The notes beneath the pieces are model-generated. The model was not told the DNA's origin and did not search any database. It saw only the letters and a program-made list of their open reading frames with translations. A stretch of 64,000 nt of DNA from Hymenobacter setariae (lineage in GTDB: Bacteria > Bacteroidota > Bacteroidia > Cytophagales > Hymenobacteraceae): contig NZ_VMRJ01000001.1 in the NCBI RefSeq assembly GCF_007713685.1, positions 1,284,129 through 1,348,128 on the forward strand. The letters run 5' to 3'. Made by a program: the position numbers and the translations under genes. The stretch's first letter is position 1; every line of letters starts with the position of its first letter. Below, piece by piece: positions 41,582 to 50,410 of this stretch.

Positions 41582-41872
41582 ATGGCTTTTCCCGCTACTC
41601 GCCCGCAGATTGATTATGACGAAGATGTACTCACGCTCGAAGAAGAGCAGGAGCTACGCACGCTCATTGTGTACAACGACGACGTGAACACCTTCGAGCA
41701 CGTCATCCAGACGCTTATCGACGTGTGCGAGCACGAGCCCGAGCAAGCCGAGCAGTGCACACTGCTCATCCACTACAAAGGCAAGTGCGCGGTTAAGAAC
41801 GGCACTTTTGAGGAGCTGGCGCCCCGCTGCTCGGCCATTCACGACCGGGGTATATCGGCGGACATTGTTTGA
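41582..41872 (+). CDS. clpS: ATP-dependent Clp protease adaptor ClpS
   Basis: 96 residues. LIVYNDDVNTFEHVIQTLIDVCEHEPEQAEQCTLLIHYKGKC is the ClpS domain, with the NDDxNTF N-degron site and the HxxG-like IHYKGKC segment. ClpS delivers N-end-rule substrates to ClpAP/ClpCP. The ATG at 41582 (MAFPATRPQ) is preferred over an upstream one at 41537, which overlaps the region behind the terminator. Confidence 0.92.
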   Translation: MAFPATRPQIDYDEDVLTLEEEQELRTLIVYNDDVNTFEHVIQTLIDVCEHEPEQAEQCTLLIHYKGKCAVKNGTFEELAPRCSAIHDRGISADIV

Positions 41873-42109
41873 TTTTATGATATTTATTGCATGGTACGTG
41901 AGTCCTGACCAGCTCTAATCACGCACTACATATAAAGTACTATTCATAAACCTGATTGCGTTGACTAATGGTCAACTATTTGCTATCTAACCGCGGCTGG
42001 TACTACCGCCCGGTGGATTGCTTGCGAATGCGGCTTAGGACTTCACGCGATATGCTTGGGTAGCAATCAGGCACAGCAGAATGCGCTGATGAAAAATCAG
42101 GACAAAATT

Positions 42110-42567
42110 TCACAAACGCCTAGCAGTTGCCTCGGTGGAGCCGCTACTGGCTACGCACAGCCGATTAATTTGTGCCTCCAGATGGTTGTCGAGCACATAA
42201 AAGGTGGGGGTGTCGCGCTTCAACTGCTCCCAGTCGTCGCGGGTCCGGGCCTAGAGCAGCACCTAAGAGTCTTTTAACGTATCAATGATATCCTGCACCA
42301 GCAGACTAGTGCGAAAGCTCTCGGCGTTAATAATTCGACAGTAAAGGGCAACACGTGCTCCTGGCCGGTACCATCGGTACAGTAGAGACGCAGGCAGTCC
42401 TATATAACAAACGTAATGGCGTGGCTCACCTCCCCGGCGCGCAGTAGCACTTGCCGCCGCTTCAGGTGCTTATGGATGGCCGCGGCTTCGAAGTACGCTA
42501 TTTCCGCGTCGGTAAAAGTACCTTTAGCAGTCAGGTAATTTCGGAATACGTCAACTATGGCGAGGCC
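42110..42567 (-). pseudogene. Decayed Crp/Fnr-family regulator
   Basis: On the minus strand VDVFRNYLTAKGTFTDAEIA and HLKRRQVLLRAGEVSHAITF match the start of Crp/Fnr regulators with a cyclic-nucleotide-binding domain. A TAG breaks the frame after FVI. The same frame then reads DCLRLYCTDGTGQEHVLPFT. A frameshift follows near 42335, then ESFRTSLLVQDIIDTLKDS, two further stops and DDWEQLKRDTPTFYVLDN, LEAQINRLC. Several independent lesions show it is long dead. The C-terminal HTH is cut short. Confidence 0.85.
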
Positions 42568-42770
42568 CGTTGTGGAATAAGGCGTAAGGCACCGACCGAG
42601 TGCGACACCTTTCGTTAGAGAGAATAGAGAAACGCCTGACTGAGTATAGGTTTGGTGAGCAGACTGGTAGCAGCTAGCAGGCGGCGACACTTGTTACACC
42701 TCTTTAATGACAAATGTCTCCATTTTGCCCTCACTGCCAGCCACGCACCGGGACACCGCTTGACAACTAA

Positions 42771-43210
42771 TGAGTCAAACATCATCCTAAAAATCTACAA
42801 AGAGCACGCCTTGCAGAAACTTGACTAGTCGGAGGCCATTATCCATCCCAACGTAAAGGCAAATAGCCCGGTAAGCCGGGACGTAGTCAGGCTCACAGTC
42901 CTTCAGCAATTCGATAATGTTTTTGATACGGCTTTCCAGCCCCGCGCTGACCTCCTTGACCACTACGTTGTGGGCGAACAGGGCCTAGTCATGATTAAAC
43001 GACCCTGGACGCACGAAGACAAGCGCTTCCACGGCATTCCTAACCGGTAAATACGGTACATCCGTAGAGAGCTTTCTGTTTCGGATTGAGAACAACTTGG
43101 TTAGGCATTGGAATGTAGCCGACCACTCGCTTGACCTCGCCAACTACCTGTATGACCAGGGTATGAAGCTACCGTGGGTCGTTATGCCGCTGGTCCTAAT
43201 TGTGGGTTAA
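42771..43210 (+). pseudogene. Decayed ester cyclase (SnoaL-like)
   Basis: Plus-strand pieces line up with ester cyclase/SnoaL-like proteins: ILKIYKEHALQKLD-stop-SEAIIHPNV, then LLDHYVVGEQGLVMIKRPWT and HEDKRFHGIPNR-stop, and in another frame FRIENNLVRHWNVADHSLDL, ending in TAA. The last piece corresponds to the typical FRIxxGKIVEHWDVAD. At least one frameshift and two stops. It is divergent from the dead Crp/Fnr gene, the usual set-up of a regulator and its target. Confidence 0.8.
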
Positions 43211-43435
43211 GTTACAGCCTCCAAGTGGGCGCAAGCCGGCTATAAGCGGTACAAAAGGCCAGTACAACAGCTATAGCGGCCGTCACTTTAGCGGGGCGTT
43301 CCTGTTGCCGCCAGCTGGGTATTTATGCTATTGGCCTAGGTGCCGCAACTAAGGCAGGGAAATTAGTCCTACTTTTCTAATACCCCCTGCGGTAAAAACG
43401 ATGATAGCTACTTGTTCATCTCTGCTCTCAAAATG

Positions 43436-43477
43436 AGGTTATGTACTATGATAACAAGCAATCATAGTACATAACCT
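43436..43477. repeat. Perfect 17-bp inverted repeat
   Basis: Arms AGGTTATGTACTATGAT / ATCATAGTACATAACCT with loop AACAAGCA. No T-run follows on either strand, so it is not an ordinary terminator. It may be an operator, or the scar of a mobile element. It lies ~200 bases before the nucleotidyl cyclase gene. Confidence 0.75.
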
Positions 43478-43678
43478 GGAAAAAGAAGGACTTTTTCAGA
43501 AGCTTAAGAAGAAATAGGTTGTTGATTCTCCAAGCCGCTCAGTGGCTATTAGCAGAAATGCTCGTCTATTACAACTATTGCGCAACCCCACAAATTTCTG
43601 CGCGCGATGGTAGGCTGGGCTATTTTATATAGTAATATCGACGTGCTATCAGCTCGCAGTCGTTACCTACCCCCGTGT

Positions 43679-44767
43679 ATGCCCGCTTATCTTACTGCTT
43701 CTGCTACCCGCTCCGCCCGGTTTTGGGCGGCTCGCCGTCATGTGCTCCAAACGATTGCTAGCATTGGAGGAGCGTTCGTCGTGGTACTGGTGGCACTCAT
43801 GCTTTTACTGTGGGTACCTACGCGGGCCCTACTTCCACTAGTTTTCATTGGTTTGCCTATTGGCTGGGCACTGGGTATTCTAGAGGTTGTCGTGTTTCCG
43901 GCGCTAGTGCAGCGGCTGCCGCTGCGCGGGGCTATCTTTTTACAGGGTATTGGCCACTTGCTGCTGCTACTAGTACTACACGGTAGCCTCAGGCTACTGG
44001 CACACCGCCTAGGCCAACGCCAGCTCTGGCCAGAGCCGGCGTTGGCCGCTACGGAGCCCGTTCGACAGTGGCTGCTAGTTCCTATCATCTACGTCTTAGC
44101 TGTAGTGGTGACCTCGCTGCTGCGGCAACTGCTCCAGGGTATGAGCCGCGAGCGTTTGCGGGAACTGCTGAACGGCCGTTACCAGCAGCCGGAAGCGGAA
44201 AACCGGATTTTCCTTTTTGTCGATTTGAAAGACTCGACGCACCTAGCGGAGACCCTAGGCAATGACCAGTACAGCCGCCTGGTACGCGACTTTTTTCGCG
44301 ACGTAAGCCCGGCCATTGCGGCGGCCCACGGGGAGGTGTATCAGTACGTGGGCGATGAAGTAGTCGTCACCTGGCCTTCCGCTAGGGGGTTGAAGTTCGC
44401 CAACTGCCTGCATTGCTTTTTTGACATGCAGCGCGCCATTGCCGAGCGGCACGAGGCTTACCAGCGGGCCTACGGCGTGGTGCCCTCCTTTAAGGCGGGG
44501 GCCCACGGCGGCTTGGTTACTACGGTGCTAGTGGGAACGCAGCACCGGGAGCTAGTCTACCACGGCGATGTACTCAATACCACCGCACGCATTCAGGCCC
44601 AGTGCAATGCGTTAGGTAGTCGATTTTTAATTTCCGCCGAGTTGCGCCGGCAGCTGGGCGAGCAGCCCGAATTTCAGTTTACTGCCCTTGGCGGGCAGAC
44701 GCTGCGTGGAAAAGCGGGCGCCACGGAGCTGCTCGACGTGCAACTCTACCTGCCTATTTTAACTTAA
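43679..44767 (+). CDS. Membrane-anchored class III nucleotidyl cyclase
   Basis: About 362 residues. Four hydrophobic helices in the first ~165 residues (GGAFVVVLVALMLLLWVP, LPLVFIGLPIGWALGIL, GHLLLLLVLHGSLRLL, LLVPIIYVLAVVVTSLL) are followed by a class III cyclase domain: metal site FVDLKDSTHLAE, second Asp in QYVGDEVVVTW, and NTTAR near the end. The position before GDE where many adenylyl cyclases have Lys is Gln here, so base choice is not sure. It makes cAMP or cGMP near the membrane. The ATG at 43679 is preferred over the upstream one. The 3' end overlaps the convergent AraC gene by 9 bases. Confidence 0.85.
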   Translation: MPAYLTASATRSARFWAARRHVLQTIASIGGAFVVVLVALMLLLWVPTRALLPLVFIGLPIGWALGILEVVVFPALVQRLPLRGAIFLQGIGHLLLLLVLHGSLRLLAHRLGQRQLWPEPALAATEPVRQWLLVPIIYVLAVVVTSLLRQLLQGMSRERLRELLNGRYQQPEAENRIFLFVDLKDSTHLAETLGNDQYSRLVRDFFRDVSPAIAAAHGEVYQYVGDEVVVTWPSARGLKFANCLHCFFDMQRAIAERHEAYQRAYGVVPSFKAGAHGGLVTTVLVGTQHRELVYHGDVLNTTARIQAQCNALGSRFLISAELRRQLGEQPEFQFTALGGQTLRGKAGATELLDVQLYLPILT

Positions 44768-45622
44768 CGAAGTGGCCAGACCTGGGCCGCTCTGCCCTGG
44801 TAGGTGTTTCGCCCTGGCGAGGATTTGCAAGGCGGTGAGGGTCTGTCCAAACTGCTTTTTGAACGCGTACGAAAAGTGCGACAAGGTTTCAAACCCTAAT
44901 TCCAGATAAATGTCCGACGGACGTTTATTCTTTTGGGTAACCAGAAAGTGCGCTTGTTCTAAGCGTTGTTTTTGCAACCACTTTTCGGGCGTGGTGCTGA
45001 AAATTCTGGCAAAATCACGCTTAAATGTCGACAAGCTCCGGCCCGTTAGCTTCGCAAATTGGGTCAACGGCACATTGTAGGAAAAATGCCGGTGCATGTA
45101 CGCTTCCAAGTCTAGTTTGTGAGGCTCACTGAAGTCAAACAAAAAGTTTTTCAAGGCCGGGTTGCGCAGTAATAACGCAATGACTTCGGTGGTTTTTGCT
45201 TGGGCTAAAATTGGAGTTAGCTTTTCGGGCTGTTCGAAATACGGCAGCAGCGAATTAAAATAGCCGCTCAAGAATGCGTCATTTTCTACGAGCGAAACTG
45301 GTTCGCCAGTATAGACGCCGTCGGCTTTTACTTGATGTTGTGCGCTGTATTCTTTCAGCGTTTCTTGCTCTAAGAATACCGTAATCGTGGCAAACGGTTT
45401 TTGCCCGTCGGGCTTCTTGACCACTTTCAGCAATTGGTTTCGCTTCACCAAACACAACGAACCGGTCGGATAGGTAATGACGCCATCAGCCATATAATGG
45501 TCGGCGCTGCCCGACATGATGATGCCAATGTAGCTTTCATACACGAAGGGGTCGTGGCCAAAAGGGGTTTCGTCGTGGCACGTATACAAGAGAACGTTGC
45601 GGGTTTTGTGCGCTTGATACAT
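44759..45622 (-). CDS. AraC-family transcriptional regulator
   Basis: 287 residues. An N-terminal sensor region without a clear cupin motif precedes two C-terminal HTH segments: TQFAKLTGRSLSTFKRDFARIF and the second helix pair SDIYLELGFETLSHFSYAFKKQFG, the AraC signature. An SDR gene lies upstream in the same direction, 150 bases away, and could be its target; this arrangement is common for AraC/SDR pairs. Confidence 0.9.
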   Translation of the reverse strand: MYQAHKTRNVLLYTCHDETPFGHDPFVYESYIGIIMSGSADHYMADGVITYPTGSLCLVKRNQLLKVVKKPDGQKPFATITVFLEQETLKEYSAQHQVKADGVYTGEPVSLVENDAFLSGYFNSLLPYFEQPEKLTPILAQAKTTEVIALLLRNPALKNFLFDFSEPHKLDLEAYMHRHFSYNVPLTQFAKLTGRSLSTFKRDFARIFSTTPEKWLQKQRLEQAHFLVTQKNKRPSDIYLELGFETLSHFSYAFKKQFGQTLTALQILARAKHLPGQSGPGLATSLS

Positions 45623-45772
45623 AGGGGTAGGAAAGCCGCCGAGTTACAGCAGGATAGGATTACCGGGCTGGGTGGGCACTGGCAAATTAGTGTCGCCTAG
45701 GGGATGTGGGGTGAGCAAGTGAAAACGGGCTAGCCCTTTCAGCTGCCCTAGTCTCCTACCGATAAAGGGCCC

Positions 45773-46585
45773 CTATTTCATCTGGCTCATCAGCATTCGG
45801 TCGAACAACTTATCCGACAAAATCTTGCGTAGAAACAACATCGGCTTGGCCATGTAGCCGCCGCTGTAGCGGGTTTTCGGGTTTTTAGCCTCCATACTGG
45901 TTTTAATCAGCTTGGCTATCACAATCGGCTCGGGCACATTGCCGGCTACTTTTTCAAAGGATTTTTTGAAACCCGTTACCAGCCCGGCGTAGGCGGTCTT
46001 GCCCGATACGCGCATCAGGCTATCTACCGCAATGTTGCCCCATTCTGATTTAGTGCCGCCCGGTTGAATCACGACGACATTCACCCCGAAGGGCTGCACT
46101 TCCAAGCGCATGGCATCGCTCAGGGCTTCGAGGGCAAATTTGCTGGCGTGGTACCACCCACCTAGGGGCGAGGCGATTTTGCCGCCGACCGACGACACAT
46201 TGATGATTTTGCCGTAGTGGTTTTCGCGCATTTTCGGCAGTACTAACTGCGCCAAGCGCATGGCTCCAAACACGTTTACTTCCAGCTGGTATTTGGCATC
46301 CGACAGCGCCACATCTTCAATGGCCCCGTAGGAACCGAAGCCGGCGTTGTTCACCAAAATGTCAATGCTGCCGGCTTCCTGGAAAATCTGTTCCACGCAG
46401 GCCGTAATGCTGTCATCTTGGGTGACGTCCAGCGCCACGGGTTTGATGCCGTAGCTTTTCAGCTCTTGCATCTTTTCTACCCGGCGGGCGGCGCCGTAAA
46501 CCGTGTAGCCGTTTTGGGCTAAGTAAATAGCGGTGGCCTTCCCAATGCCTGCCGAAGCCCCCGTAACCAGAACTGTCTTTTGCAT
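45773..46585 (-). CDS. SDR-family oxidoreductase
   Basis: A 270-residue classical SDR: TGASAGIGKATAIYLA, NNAGFGSYG, NVSSVGG with the catalytic Ser, and YHASKFALEAL with YxxxK. The long C-terminal part (RVSGKTAYAGLVTGF, VPEPIVIAKLIKTSMEAKNP) is like the short-chain dehydrogenases of the retinol-dehydrogenase-like type often next to AraC regulators. It ends RMLMSQMK. Substrate not known. Confidence 0.92.
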   Translation of the reverse strand: MQKTVLVTGASAGIGKATAIYLAQNGYTVYGAARRVEKMQELKSYGIKPVALDVTQDDSITACVEQIFQEAGSIDILVNNAGFGSYGAIEDVALSDAKYQLEVNVFGAMRLAQLVLPKMRENHYGKIINVSSVGGKIASPLGGWYHASKFALEALSDAMRLEVQPFGVNVVVIQPGGTKSEWGNIAVDSLMRVSGKTAYAGLVTGFKKSFEKVAGNVPEPIVIAKLIKTSMEAKNPKTRYSGGYMAKPMLFLRKILSDKLFDRMLMSQMK

Positions 46586-46769
46586 GATTTCCTGCGATTA
46601 GTGTGATGCAAAATTAGATTCGGTCTAAAAGCGTGGGTTTTGTGAAACGTCCAAAGAATTGTCGTGAAACGTCCATCTTGTAAAGGGCCATTGCTTACTG
46701 CGGAATGTCATGACCCACCTAGGAAAAGCTTCGCTACTAGGCGTGGGGCGCTGGGCCCTGCTACTTTGG

Positions 46770-47690
46770 CTACTTGGTGAAGATGCGATAGCTCAAAGCG
46801 AGGCGGAAAGTCAGGCCCTTCTCAATTTCCGGACTGATGGGCCTAGGTTCCGTTCCTAGGACAAAGAAGTCCACGTTGTCGGCTTTGTCGTTTTCCTGGA
46901 AAACCTCCAGGTTGCGGATAAGCGAGTAGCCTACTTTGGCGCGCAAGGCCAGGCCGGGTTTGAGATTGTACTCGGCAAACACCCCTGGAATGGCGAAGGA
47001 ATACCGCAGGTACTGATTATCCTGCGCCAGGCGGTAGCTGCTGTTCCCGGCCTGGAGGTCAAACCCAGTATTGAACTTGGCATTGTGCGCATAGTTGATG
47101 GTCAGAGTGGTGGGGGCATCGCCGAAGATGCGCACCTTCTTCGACACCTGCCAGTCGAGGCCCACTTGCACGATATACAACGCCCCGTAGTACTGCTGGC
47201 GGTACCCTAGGGAGCCCCGCAGCGACAGCGTAGGGTTTACTTTGTAGACGCCTCGCACCAGGCCGCCGAACAGAAAGTCTTCCCCCTTTATGCCTTTGAA
47301 GTCGGAACTCAAGGTGGGTAGAAAGAGGACGTCCAGCCGCAGCTTGTCCGACAGGCGGCGGTTATAGCCTATCGTAGGGGTCACCGAATAAAGGTTATTC
47401 ACTTCAAATCCGGGCCGCGTGCCGTAAAACGAAAACGCTTCGGTTTGCACTCCCAAAATCAGGTACTGCGACTTGTCCTCCTTCAAGAAGTAGGGGATTC
47501 CCATATTAAACCGGGTGATGCTAGCGCGGAAATCGTGTTTTTGCCTTTCGTGATTATTGAGGCTAAGCGGCAGCAATTCGGAACTGACATTAACGCCTTC
47601 CTGGTAACCTTGGGCGTAGGTGGTGTGGGGGAGGGCTAGGGCCGCCGCAGCTAGGGTGCCGAGCAAATACGAACGCAGGGAAGTGGACAT
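46770..47690 (-). CDS. Outer-membrane beta-barrel protein (DUF6268-like)
   Basis: About 306 residues: a signal peptide (LRSYLLGTLAAAALALPHTTYAQ), then long alternating beta strands (LSLRGSLGYRQQYYGALYIVQVGLDWQVS, LRYSFAIPGVFAEYNLKPGLALRAKVGYSL) and an end FRLALSYRIFTK with the final aromatic strand. This fits the DUF6268 group of Bacteroidota barrels; I am fairly sure of the barrel, less of the family. The ATG at 47690 is used. Confidence 0.75.
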   Translation of the reverse strand: MSTSLRSYLLGTLAAAALALPHTTYAQGYQEGVNVSSELLPLSLNNHERQKHDFRASITRFNMGIPYFLKEDKSQYLILGVQTEAFSFYGTRPGFEVNNLYSVTPTIGYNRRLSDKLRLDVLFLPTLSSDFKGIKGEDFLFGGLVRGVYKVNPTLSLRGSLGYRQQYYGALYIVQVGLDWQVSKKVRIFGDAPTTLTINYAHNAKFNTGFDLQAGNSSYRLAQDNQYLRYSFAIPGVFAEYNLKPGLALRAKVGYSLIRNLEVFQENDKADNVDFFVLGTEPRPISPEIEKGLTFRLALSYRIFTK

Positions 47691-47929
47691 GGGCTTGGTC
47701 AAGTAAGAAGGTGACTAAAAATTGAATCCTGCGAGCCAGCGCTTACTGGCCCAGCAATGCCCTAGGCGGGGTAGGCGAGCTGCCTGGCCGCGTTGGTGAT
47801 TCAAAGGAAGAGTCCCCCTTTTGACCTTTTCTGAAAACTCAGGTGAAGCCGGGCTTGACCGCAGTAAAGCCGGGAAAAAGGCGTAGATACTGCACTTACC
47901 AGCGCGCATAGGCGCTCGCCAGCAGGAGG

Positions 47930-48919
47930 CTAGCTTCCTTTGCACACTAGTTGCCCCAGTGGCTGCGGGGCACCCTCAAAGGCCACGCAGGCCGTTGGCC
48001 AGGCGGGGTCTTCGGGGTAGAGGGCGCTTCGTAGGTACGCCCACGTCAGTTGCTGGACCGCCGCGACGCGCGCCGGATTCTCATCCGTCGTCTCTGTTAC
48101 CAGGTAGCCAGATATGCCGCCCAGCATGTGTTTCCCCTCAAATAAGGTAACCAGGCAGGTCGCGCCGGGGCTCAGCGTGTAGGCATCCGTAAACCAATCG
48201 GGTCCGCGCAGGGTCAGCGGCGAGCGGTCGGCGTCGCCCGCCACGACCAGCGTGGGGGTTCTCAACTCGGCATAGCTTTGGTTGAGATGCGGAAAATGCT
48301 CGGCCGCGAACGAGCTCAGGTCTGCCCCACCCCGGCCCGCGGCGCTCAGCAGCACTCCCGCCTTGACGCGCGGGTCAAACCAGTCTTCGCGCAAACTGCT
48401 GCCATCGGCCCCCAGCACGCGCGCCCCCAGTAGCAGGCCCGCCGTTTGGGCGCCAAACGAGTGACCTGCCACCGCAATGCGGCTCTGGTCAAGCCGGCCG
48501 AGCAGGCCCGGCACCGCCTCCTCCAACACGGGCAGCTGGTCGAGGATGCGCTGTACATCTCGCACGCGCGTGCGCCACATCAGCAGCTTGCGAGGGTCGT
48601 TCAAATAAGCTTGGATGGCCTCGCCGTGGCTGGCTTTCGCCGCCGGAAGCAGCGTGCGGGAATCCAGGAAAGTGGGTTGAATCACGACGAAGCCGTGCGC
48701 CGCCCAAAACTGCGCGAGGGGAGCATAGCCGTCCAGCGAAGAGCCGAAGCCGTGCGCTAGTACAATGATGGGGAGTTGGCTCCCGGAAACCGGCGCGGAA
48801 ACGCGCACCTGCAGGTCGGTCTCTCGGTCTGGGGCAGCCAGCGTAACTGGACTAACGGAAATAACCGGCACTGGCGCGCTGCTGGCGCCACCTAGGTCGG
48901 TGGCAATCGACTTGCTCAT
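47930..48919 (-). CDS. Alpha/beta hydrolase (chlorophyllase/PAF-acetylhydrolase-like)
   Basis: 329 residues. LPIIVLAHGFGSSLDGYAPLAQFWAAHGFVVIQP holds the oxyanion region. The nucleophile elbow is VAGHSFGAQTAG, with Asp in VVAGDADRSPL and His in FEGKHMLGG. The layout fits the chlorophyllase-like/alpha-beta hydrolase group. No signal peptide. It is divergent from the HxlR regulator gene 167 bases away, so HxlR is its likely regulator. Confidence 0.88.
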   Translation of the reverse strand: MSKSIATDLGGASSAPVPVISVSPVTLAAPDRETDLQVRVSAPVSGSQLPIIVLAHGFGSSLDGYAPLAQFWAAHGFVVIQPTFLDSRTLLPAAKASHGEAIQAYLNDPRKLLMWRTRVRDVQRILDQLPVLEEAVPGLLGRLDQSRIAVAGHSFGAQTAGLLLGARVLGADGSSLREDWFDPRVKAGVLLSAAGRGGADLSSFAAEHFPHLNQSYAELRTPTLVVAGDADRSPLTLRGPDWFTDAYTLSPGATCLVTLFEGKHMLGGISGYLVTETTDENPARVAAVQQLTWAYLRSALYPEDPAWPTACVAFEGAPQPLGQLVCKGS

Positions 48920-49030
48920 CTACTTGTTGCTTAGATACTTTTGGAGTGAAGTAATGGCTGCTTTCGTTTGCGGACCCGCGGTAGCAAGCGGTGGCAGCAG
49001 GAGGTGCACAAAGGTGCGCGCGCCCTGTGC

Positions 49031-49067
49031 TAGCTTTGATACCAGTTACTTAAAGCATACCAGTTAC
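49031..49067 (+). promoter_or_regulatory. Promoter -7 box and tandem operator of the hxlR gene
   Basis: TAGCTTTG (49031-49038) fits TAnnTTTG. Directly behind lie two direct copies of TACCAGTTAC (49040-49049 and 49058-49067), 18 bases apart, about 20-48 bases before the HxlR start. The -35-side TTG is not at the expected distance. Repeats overlapping the transcription start suggest autorepression, with possible control of the divergent hydrolase gene. Confidence 0.5.
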
Positions 49068-49086
49068 CAGTAGGATACCGTCCCTT

Positions 49087-49479
49087 ATGCACCCTTTAGC
49101 GCCTGCTCTCCCCGCCTGCAAAACCACGCATCGCGCCGTTTATGACACGCTCGAAGTAGTGAGCGGCAAATGGAAGCTCGTTATTCTGGCCGTACTGCTG
49201 GAGCGCTCATACCGCTTCAAAGAACTGAGCCGCGAAATCGGCATTTCGCCCCGGGTTTTATCGAAGGAATTGCAGGAGCTGGAGCAGCACCAGCTCGTAA
49301 CGCGCACCGTCTGCGATACCCGGCCCATCACGGTCGAATACGCTGCGACCCCCTACAGCCGGACGCTCCACAGCGTAGTGGCAGCCCTGCGCGATTGGGG
49401 CCTGGCCCACCACCAAACCATTGTGGGGCAGCCCCGTCCAGCTACTGGGCCGTTAACTCAGCCAGCTACTAAGCAGTAG
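49087..49479 (+). CDS. HxlR-family transcriptional regulator
   Basis: 130 residues. LEVVSGKWKLVILAVLLERSYRFKELSREIGISPRVLSKELQELEQ is the HxlR winged helix, with GKWK and the RF(K)ELSR recognition region, and AATPYSRTLHSVVAALRDWG the C-terminal dimer helix. These regulators sense redox or electrophiles; Cys11 and Cys78 could do so here. The gene diverges from the hydrolase 47930-48919. Confidence 0.92.
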   Translation: MHPLAPALPACKTTHRAVYDTLEVVSGKWKLVILAVLLERSYRFKELSREIGISPRVLSKELQELEQHQLVTRTVCDTRPITVEYAATPYSRTLHSVVAALRDWGLAHHQTIVGQPRPATGPLTQPATKQ

Positions 49480-49627
49480 ACCAACCTGTTGCAGGTTGGA
49501 GAAGGAATTGGGCCACGGGTAAACGCCATCCATCGCCCAGGCCACTACCCGGTATTAACCGGGGCAGTACGATAAAGCTCGTTTTAGCTGTGCGCTCATC
49601 ACCTAGAAAGTAGCTACCTAGGGGCCC

Positions 49628-50410
49628 TTACTCTAGCCAGCGCTTAAACAGGTGCGCCCGGTCGCGGCTAACCAGCACTTCTTCTGGGCGCGGCGGCAAT
49701 AGGTCAAGTTTGAGCTTGCCGGCAAAGTAGCTGTAAATCTTGCCAATGGCTTTGAGCGAAGACAAGTACTGGCGATTTAGGCGGAAGAACAAGGCCGGGT
49801 CAAGCTGCTTTTCGAGCTGCTCCAGCTTGTTGTCTAAGGTGAATTTGCGCCCGTCGTGGCGCACAAGGTACACGATTTCGTGGAGCGTGTAGAAGTAGGC
49901 AATCTCGTCCACGGCTACCGGCAGCAGCTCCTCGCCCACCGTCACCAGCAGCCGGTGCCGGTAGCGCGGCCGGCTCGGGGCCAGCTGCTCCAGCAGCTGT
50001 TGCATCTTCAGCAGCTGCGCGTCGGTGTCCTGCACCTTCTCCTGGGGCGTGGCCTGCGTGAGCCAGTACGCGTGTTTTTCCAGTGCCCGCTTGATATCGG
50101 CGGCCTGGATGGGCTTCAGCAAATAATCTAGGCTGAGCAGGGCGAAGGATTGCAGCGCATACTCGTCGAAGCTGGTCGTGAAAATGATGGGGCTGCGCAC
50201 TGCCACCGTATCGAACACCTCAAAGCTCAGGCCATCGTCTAGCTGAATGTCGGCGAAAATGAGCTCAGGAGCGGGGTTGTGCTGCAACCAGTGCACGGCC
50301 TCGGCCACGCTCGGCAGCACCGCCGCCACTTCCACGGCCGGGTGCTTGCGCAGCAGGCTTTGCAGGTGCCGAACGGCTAATTCTTCGTCTTCAATGATAA
50401 TGGTTTTCAT
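49628..50410 (-). CDS. LytTR-family response regulator
   Basis: 260 residues: a receiver domain (IIEDEELAVRHL, phospho-Asp in LIFADIQLDDG, TSFDEYALQSFALLSLDYLLKP) and a LytTR DNA-binding domain (EEIAYFYTLHEIVYLVRHDGRKFTLDNKLEQLEKQL, FFRLNRQYLSSLKAIGKI). The first start overlaps the stop of the kinase gene (ATGA at 50407-50410), so the pair is co-translated. Confidence 0.95.
   Translation of the reverse strand: MKTIIIEDEELAVRHLQSLLRKHPAVEVAAVLPSVAEAVHWLQHNPAPELIFADIQLDDGLSFEVFDTVAVRSPIIFTTSFDEYALQSFALLSLDYLLKPIQAADIKRALEKHAYWLTQATPQEKVQDTDAQLLKMQQLLEQLAPSRPRYRHRLLVTVGEELLPVAVDEIAYFYTLHEIVYLVRHDGRKFTLDNKLEQLEKQLDPALFFRLNRQYLSSLKAIGKIYSYFAGKLKLDLLPPRPEEVLVSRDRAHLFKRWLE

Noticed and set aside
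47715..47945. 76-codon minus-strand frame
   Set aside because: Arg/Ser/Ala-rich, overlaps the end of the hydrolase gene, no motif.
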